From contig JAOUKV010000025.1 in assembly GCA_029882355.1 (NCBI GenBank), forward strand, positions 1-42,811: 42,811 nt of DNA, in the 5' to 3' direction. The translations under genes and the position numbers were made by a program. Origin of the DNA: Gammaproteobacteria bacterium (GTDB lineage: Bacteria > Pseudomonadota > Gammaproteobacteria > SZUA-229). Numbering within the stretch: position 1 is the first letter of the stretch; the number at the start of each line of letters is the position of its first letter. Positions 37,468-42,811 of this stretch are shown in pieces. The notes below the pieces were generated by a model. The model searched no databases. It saw only the letters and a list, made by a program, of their open reading frames with translations, and had not been told where the DNA came from.

Positions 37468-39645
37468 TTGAAGACAGAGCCGGTTGTCAGTGACAATGGG
37501 ATTGCAGAAGGCATTGATAGCCGGTTTCTGATCTCCGACTTATGTGAATTAGTCGGCAATTACATGGACAAGGAACAGGTCCAGGAAGTTTATCAGGCGT
37601 ATTTGTTTGGTGCGCAAGCGCATGAAGGTCAGGTTCGCCAATCGGGTGAGCCTTATATCTACCACCCACTCGCAGTAGCAAGAATTCTTGCATCCATGCA
37701 TATGGATGTAAAAAGCATTGTCGCCTGTATTTTGCACGATGTCATTGAAGACACACCGGCAACAAAAATAATTATTGAAGAACAATTTGGCGAGGATGTT
37801 GCTCACCTGGTTGAAGGCGTGAGCAAACTCACGCATATTAAATTTAAAAACAAGATTGAGCAGCAAGCCGAGAACATTCAAAAAGTATTGATGGCGATGG
37901 CGCAGGATATTCGCGTTATTATGATTAAGCTGGCTGATCGCCTGCACAATATGCGTACCCTCGGCGCATTGCGTCCTGAGAAGCGTCGACGCATTGCGCA
38001 GGAAACGCTGGAAATTTATATCCCCATCGCCAATCGTTTGGGCATCTATACCATTCGGCATGAGATGGAAGATCTTGTCCTGAAAGCAAAATACCCTTTA
38101 CGATACAAAATACTCGAGCATGCTGTGAATAAAGCCAGCGGTCATCGCAAGGAAGTAATAAATAAAGTTGATAAAGCGTTAGTCACCCGACTCAATGAAA
38201 TGGGCCTGGACGCCGAAGTACAAAAACGTAAAAAACATTTGTTCAGTTTGTATGAAAAAATGCGAGACAAGCATTTATCGTTCAATAAAGTATTCGATGT
38301 TTATGCTATTCGAGTGTTGGTTGATTCAGTGGATGAGTGTTACCGGGTACTGGGCGTGGTTCATAATTTATTCAAGCCAATCCCCGGGCGTTTCAAAGAT
38401 TACATTGCCATTCCCAAAAGCAACGGCTACCAGTCATTGCACACAGCTTTGTATGGCCCGCACGGCATTCCCATGGAAGTTCAAATTCGTACCGAAGATA
38501 TGGATGTTTTTGCGGAAAGTGGAATTGCTGCACACTGGGTTTATAAATCACCGGATGAGTCGGGTATGACTGGCGCCCACGCACGTGCTCGTGAATGGCT
38601 GACCGGCATTCTGGAAATGCAGCAGTCGGCGGGTGATTCGTTAGAGTTTTTAGAAAATGTAAAAGTCGATTTGTTTCATGACGAAGTTTATGTTTATACG
38701 CCTGAAGGTGACATTGTAAAGCTGCCGCGTAATGCAACACCGGTAGATTTTGCATACATGGTACATACCGATATTGGTAACGCCTGTGTTGCGGCTAAAC
38801 TGGACCACACTTTTGCACCGCTTAATACACCTTTGTACAGTGGTCAAACCGTTGAAATTATTACCTCTCCGACAGCGCGACCTAACCCCGCATGGTTAAA
38901 TTATGTGGTTACAGTAAAAGCGCGCAGTAATATTAGAAGCTACCTGAAAAATATGCAGGCCGATGAAGCGATTTCACAAGGTCGTCGATTGTTAGAGCGT
39001 TGTTTAAAAGTTTTGGGATTGCGGTTAGAGGACGTGCCTGAAACAGAAATGAATAGTGTGCTAGAAGAATATGGCTTCGAGACAATTGTGGAATTGTTGG
39101 AAGACGTCGGTATGGGTAATCGATCTGCTAGCCTGGTAGTAAGACGTCTGGCACCTGAACGGGTGGCACAAGGTGATTCAGAAGAAACGCGTGAAATGAG
39201 ATCGCAATCACCGCTGGCTATCGATGGTACCGAAGGTATGGTGGTGACCTATGGTAAATGTTGTTTCCCAATTCCTGGCGATGACATTGTCGGCATAATA
39301 AGCAGGGGTCGGGGAATTGTAGTTCACCGCGAAGATTGCAAAAACATTAGTCAGCTTCGCGTTGAAGTTGATAAGTGTATCGACGTGCAATGGTCGGATG
39401 ATGCTGAAGGCAGTTTCAGTTGTTATATTCGATTAGATGTTGCGAATAAACCCGGTGTGCTGGCAAGAACTGCGACCATAATTTCTGATGAAGGCGCAGA
39501 CATTGAGGACGTTGAAGTGGAAGATCGTGATGGCTTTACAACAACCATCACGTATCAAATTAGTTTGCAGGGACGTGACCACCTGGCCAGAATTATGCGC
39601 CGCTTAAGAAGGGCGCCAAATGCTTTGAAAATCTGGCGAGTGTAA
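37468..39645 (+). CDS. spoT: Bifunctional (p)ppGpp synthetase/hydrolase
   Basis: The 725-residue product has an HD hydrolase domain with the intact HDVIEDT motif (near 90-96), a synthetase domain with GRFKDYIAIPKSNGYQSLHT and VQIRTEDM, a TGS domain (about 405-465) and a C-terminal ACT domain (about 650-720). It sets the alarmone level in starvation. The only open start before the conserved region is TTG at 37468, which overlaps the TGA of a five-codon frame beginning at ATG 37454, so translation may be coupled. ATG 37564 would remove conserved residues. Confidence 0.95.
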   Translation: MKTEPVVSDNGIAEGIDSRFLISDLCELVGNYMDKEQVQEVYQAYLFGAQAHEGQVRQSGEPYIYHPLAVARILASMHMDVKSIVACILHDVIEDTPATKIIIEEQFGEDVAHLVEGVSKLTHIKFKNKIEQQAENIQKVLMAMAQDIRVIMIKLADRLHNMRTLGALRPEKRRRIAQETLEIYIPIANRLGIYTIRHEMEDLVLKAKYPLRYKILEHAVNKASGHRKEVINKVDKALVTRLNEMGLDAEVQKRKKHLFSLYEKMRDKHLSFNKVFDVYAIRVLVDSVDECYRVLGVVHNLFKPIPGRFKDYIAIPKSNGYQSLHTALYGPHGIPMEVQIRTEDMDVFAESGIAAHWVYKSPDESGMTGAHARAREWLTGILEMQQSAGDSLEFLENVKVDLFHDEVYVYTPEGDIVKLPRNATPVDFAYMVHTDIGNACVAAKLDHTFAPLNTPLYSGQTVEIITSPTARPNPAWLNYVVTVKARSNIRSYLKNMQADEAISQGRRLLERCLKVLGLRLEDVPETEMNSVLEEYGFETIVELLEDVGMGNRSASLVVRRLAPERVAQGDSEETREMRSQSPLAIDGTEGMVVTYGKCCFPIPGDDIVGIISRGRGIVVHREDCKNISQLRVEVDKCIDVQWSDDAEGSFSCYIRLDVANKPGVLARTATIISDEGADIEDVEVEDRDGFTTTITYQISLQGRDHLARIMRRLRRAPNALKIWRV

Positions 39646-39653
39646 AACGAAGC

Positions 39654-40235
39654 TTAGCCGTTCTTCTTGACGAACCTGGTCAGGATTACAATTCTCTGGC
39701 CTTCAACGCGTCCCTCAATGTGTTCCGGGTTGTCAGCAACCAGTGAAATTCCACGGACAGCAGTGCCACGCTTGGCTGTAAAGTTAGCGCCTTTAACATC
39801 GAGATCCTTGATCAGTGTTACCGTATCGCCAGCCTCTAACACAGTGCCGTTGCTATCAACATGCTTAATGGGATTCTCATCATTTGAAATTTCTCCTGAT
39901 GCTTTTGCCCAGGTTAAAGTGTCATCATCAAGATAAAGCATGTCGAGTAAATCCTGTGGCCAGCCTTCGGCGCTCAGTCGTGTGAGCATGCGCCACGCCA
40001 TAACCTGCACCGCGGGAATTTGGCTCCACATGCTGTCATTAAGGCAGCGCCAGTGATTGACATCAATTTTGTCAGGATTCTCGATTTGATCACGACAGGT
40101 CTGACAAACAAAAACGCAATCATCAGCACTACCATTTGATGTAGGAGGTACTTCATAGCTGCTCAGGTTTTCTGTTGCGCCACACAATTCACATTTAGAT
40201 TCGCTGCGTGTTTGTAGTTCTGTCTCAATGCTCAT
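39654..40235 (-). CDS. PhnA-family zinc-ribbon protein
   Basis: The 193-residue product has an N-terminal zinc ribbon with two Cys pairs (CELC near 15-18 and CQTC near 44-47) and a C-terminal PhnA/YjdM domain with LEAGDTVTLIKDLDVKGANFTAKRGTAVRGISLV (about 134-167). The family is annotated from the old phnA locus but is not phosphonoacetate hydrolase, and its role is unclear. It converges with spoT, with 8 bases between the stops. Confidence 0.85.
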   Translation of the reverse strand: MSIETELQTRSESKCELCGATENLSSYEVPPTSNGSADDCVFVCQTCRDQIENPDKIDVNHWRCLNDSMWSQIPAVQVMAWRMLTRLSAEGWPQDLLDMLYLDDDTLTWAKASGEISNDENPIKHVDSNGTVLEAGDTVTLIKDLDVKGANFTAKRGTAVRGISLVADNPEHIEGRVEGQRIVILTRFVKKNG

Positions 40236-40311
40236 TGCTTAGTCTCTTAAAATAGAAGGTCAAATTATAACGAAAGTACGACTCGCTTAGTATTGTAGAG
40301 TTAGTTAAAAG

Positions 40312-40953
40312 TTAAATTAAACCTTCATCATTTTTATTGCCGGAGCCAGATTCTGGTTTTTCCTGCTGCTCCTGGCGTTGCTTCATTTTTTCAACCGCTT
40401 CTTTAAGGGCGTCGTTCATTTTATTCATGCCCTTGAGTAGAGAGTCACTCATTTCCTTTGAGCCTTCTTGCATAAGCTTGTTAAGAATATCAGCACCTTC
40501 CTCAAGAGCATCATCCATAGTATTTAGGTTTTCCTGTAAAGAATCAGACAATGAGTTTTTTGGTGGTTCTACAGTTTTTATTGGCGCGGGTACTTGGGTG
40601 CGAGAAGCATCAATTTTCCACTGACCATTTTCCATAACTAATACAGTTTCAAAGCTAATGGATTCAGTATTATCAATAGTTGTTGGCTTGTCAGTAATGT
40701 AAGTGGTGACAGTAGCCAGTTCATCGCCTAAATCAATAATAGATAAAGGCATTTTTTCTTCATCAGGAAGGGTAAGGTAAGCATCCAGATTGGCTTGAGA
40801 ATTCGAGCTAACAAATTGTTTAGCGGCAGTGATATCACCAGTTTTTATTGCCTGCCAGTATTTCTCAGCTACAAGCTTGGGGTTGTCCGAACTATGTTGG
40901 CAGGCACTTAGGCTGATACAGGTTAACAGAATTAAAATCGTTGAGTGATTCAT
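40312..40953 (-). CDS. Lipoprotein with NTF2-like domain and repeated helical tail
   Basis: The product is 213 residues. The signal ends in the lipobox LSAC (Cys19), so the mature protein is lipid-anchored. Residues about 25-120 (LVAEKYWQAIKTGDITAAKQFVSSNSQ and VLVMENGQWKIDASRT) look like the DUF4878/NTF2-like fold of small lipoproteins. The tail (about 133-200) is an amphipathic helix containing two related units, SDSLQENLNTMDDALEE and SDSLLKGMNKMNDALKE. The function is unknown. It is alone on its strand, with about 200 bases of non-coding DNA upstream in which I see nothing definite. Confidence 0.78.
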   Translation of the reverse strand: MNHSTILILLTCISLSACQHSSDNPKLVAEKYWQAIKTGDITAAKQFVSSNSQANLDAYLTLPDEEKMPLSIIDLGDELATVTTYITDKPTTIDNTESISFETVLVMENGQWKIDASRTQVPAPIKTVEPPKNSLSDSLQENLNTMDDALEEGADILNKLMQEGSKEMSDSLLKGMNKMNDALKEAVEKMKQRQEQQEKPESGSGNKNDEGLI

Positions 40954-41156
40954 GGTTATCGCGTCTTAATTAGATGAGTGCAGAGCAGGACATTATAACA
41001 TTTATTGTAAAATATTATGGTTCTCCTTTGAGTGTTCAGTAAAATAGTGGCTGCTTCCAGGCAGTGCAGTAGCAAAAGATATTTCAAATTGAAAAGGACA
41101 ATAAAAACGCTGTGGCAAATCAGGGAGACATAAAATATAAATGTAGCAGGAGTTAA

Positions 41157-41462
41157 TTACGCGATTTTAATTCTGACAACCTTCATAAATTCAAATTCGA
41201 TGCCTGCAATTAACTCCTTGCTATGGTAATAAGTTAAGTTCACCCGTTGCCCAGACAAACTTTTGTACTGTTTTTTTCGTTTGTATTTGAAAGGTGCGTC
41301 GCAGCCATCAATCATGACAGTGTTTAAAATCCAGTCACCCTGACTCCTTTGTACGTGAGAAGTTACTTTCGCCATATCAGTATGCGTAAGTTGCTGGTGT
41401 TTTTTTATGAGTTTATCGGCGTCTGAATACAATGGATTTATAATTAGCAAATGAAAAAGCAA
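41157..41462 (-). CDS. Small basic protein of unknown function
   Basis: The product has up to 101 residues. The body, from SDADKLIKKHQQLTHTDMAKVTSHVQ through GCDAPFKYKRKKQYKSLSGQRVNLTYY to a final FEFMKVVRIKIA, looks like a compact alpha-beta protein, and the C-terminal half resembles a conserved hypothetical protein of other gammaproteobacteria. No ATG start exists: TTG codons at 41462, 41450 and 41432 are the options, and the first ten residues are doubtful. It has no signal peptide. No partner gene is evident. Confidence 0.6.
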   Translation of the reverse strand: MLFHLLIINPLYSDADKLIKKHQQLTHTDMAKVTSHVQRSQGDWILNTVMIDGCDAPFKYKRKKQYKSLSGQRVNLTYYHSKELIAGIEFEFMKVVRIKIA

Positions 41463-41536
41463 CTTTCTTAATGAAGTGCTGTAATTATACAGAATTAATA
41501 GATCGTTGTTAATTTGAAAAAAAGGGATAGCTACAG

Positions 41537-41561
41537 CATTAGAATAAGAAATATTCTAATG
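41537..41561. repeat. AT-rich 10-bp inverted repeat upstream of the yaeQ-like gene
   Basis: CATTAGAATA (41537-41546) and TATTCTAATG (41552-41561) are perfect inverted repeats around AGAAA. No T tract follows, so it is more likely an operator or RNA hairpin than a terminator. It lies about 125 bases before the YaeQ-like gene and about 75 bases upstream of the divergent small unknown gene. Confidence 0.6.
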
Positions 41562-41685
41562 GGTAATGGAAGCGATCTTTCAAGAAGTGCTTGCTTGGAG
41601 AGCTGCGATAGAAAATCAAGATTAGTAGTAAGTTGGTTTAAGAGCGCATATCATAAGTGACATTAAAACACTAAGGCATATATTT

Positions 41686-42219
41686 GTGGCAATCAAACCA
41701 ACTATTTTTAAACTAAAAATCTCACTATCAGATCTCAACAGAAATTATTATGACACGCTCAATATAACACTTGCGCAACATCCTTCTGAAACGGCCGAGC
41801 GAATGATGGTTCGGGTTCTAGCGTACTGCATCAACGCACAAGAATATCTGGTCTTTGCCAAAGGCATGAACGATATAGATGAGCCTGATATATGGGCAAG
41901 AACACTGGATAATCAAATAACACTATGGATTGATGTCGGCGAACCTGCTGTTGAAAGAATAAAAAAAGCCAGTCGAGTCGCTCAGGCGCTTAAAATTTAT
42001 TGCTTCAATTCAAAATCGGATGTCTGGTGGGATCAGGCAAAGGGAAAAATTAGTCAGCTTAAAACCTCAATTTTAAGATTTCAGTGGGCTGAAATTCAGG
42101 CATTAGCAATGCTGGTGCAGCGAACGATGGAGATTTCTGTCACCATTACCGGTGACTCTGCTTATGTGGCAACCAAACTAGGCGAATGCGAAATAAATTG
42201 GGAAATTTTACAGGCATAG
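41686..42219 (+). CDS. yaeQ: YaeQ-family protein
   Basis: The 177-residue product is recognisable from KPTIFKLKISLSDLNRNYYDTLNITLAQHPSETAERMMVRVLAYCINAQE (4-53), DEPDIWARTLDNQITLWIDVGEP and the KIYCFNSKSDVWW segment. YaeQ has a PD-(D/E)XK nuclease-like fold; the conserved acidic residues DEPDIW and WIDVGEP are kept. Its true substrate is unknown; early links to haemolysin expression were not general. The start is GTG at 41686. Confidence 0.88.
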   Translation: MAIKPTIFKLKISLSDLNRNYYDTLNITLAQHPSETAERMMVRVLAYCINAQEYLVFAKGMNDIDEPDIWARTLDNQITLWIDVGEPAVERIKKASRVAQALKIYCFNSKSDVWWDQAKGKISQLKTSILRFQWAEIQALAMLVQRTMEISVTITGDSAYVATKLGECEINWEILQA

Positions 42220-42385
42220 TGGGACGAAAGCCCGCGAAGTCACACAGCTAAATGGCGCGCTTATTTTATTTAAACACCAACGCTACGTCAAAACCCAACA
42301 AATTCTTCATGATTGAAAGTATTGCCCTATCTTGACCTATATCCCTGAGTAGGCGCACTACCTGTCTGTTATCATAAGAGCGTAG

Positions 42386-42811
<426 letters not shown>

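Noticed and set aside
37487-38061. Reverse-strand frames inside spoT
   Set aside because: They lack recognisable motifs and overlap the conserved HD domain coding region of spoT.

Overview
The window looks like chromosomal DNA of a sulfur-oxidising, CO2-fixing gammaproteobacterium. The evidence is a sulfide:quinone reductase gene under an apparent sigma-54 promoter, a phosphoribulokinase gene beside a BicA-like bicarbonate transporter, and gene orders common in gammaproteobacteria (thiS-thiG-trmB; murJ-ribF-ileS-lspA-fkpB-ispH; rplU-rpmA-obgE-proB; gmk-rpoZ-spoT). No insertion sequence, prophage, integrase, CRISPR array or rRNA gene was seen. No gene-free stretch exceeds 300 bases. Family names come from recognising motifs by eye, without database searches.

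Left part (1-7.7 kb): a Tat-exported cysteine-rich copper-storage protein (cut by the window edge) and a sigma-54 activator with a FisR-type three-cysteine sensor domain face a divergent sqr gene. Between regulator and sqr lie two near-identical palindromes 31 bp apart and a good -24/-12 element, forming what looks like a complete sulfide/polysulfide-responsive switch. Then come a small membrane protein and a leftward run of mostly small envelope or unknown genes (cupin, MlaC-like, DUF3617, DUF3817, an unknown acidic protein, a GlcG/HbpS-like protein) and a TatD-like hydrolase.

Carbon and cofactor part (7.7-17.3 kb): bicA-like SulP and prk run leftward, and a second SulP gene is divergent. 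trmB, thiG and thiS run leftward; an unknown secreted coiled-coil protein and thiO run rightward. A tRNA-Thr(CGU) gene with an irregular anticodon stem and D-loop precedes inorganic pyrophosphatase.

Type IV pilus part (17.4-24.7 kb): fimT, pilV, pilW, pilX, a small PilY2-like gene, pilY1 and pilE form one tight rightward operon. A candidate promoter has a perfect 14-bp palindrome filling most of its spacer.

Housekeeping part (24.7-39.7 kb): ispH, fkpB, lspA, ileS, ribF and murJ run leftward and rpsT diverges. proB, obgE, rpmA and rplU run leftward, and ispB diverges. gmk, rpoZ and spoT run rightward. murJ appears to start at a CTG codon. The right end (39.7-42.8 kb) holds a PhnA-like zinc-ribbon protein, a lipoprotein with a repeated helix, a small unknown protein, a YaeQ-like protein and the 5' end of ahcY, whose base composition is visibly richer in G+C than the genes just before it.

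The most interesting parts are the FisR/twin-palindrome/sigma-54/sqr cassette, the CTG start of murJ, the irregular tRNA-Thr and the palindromic pilus promoter.
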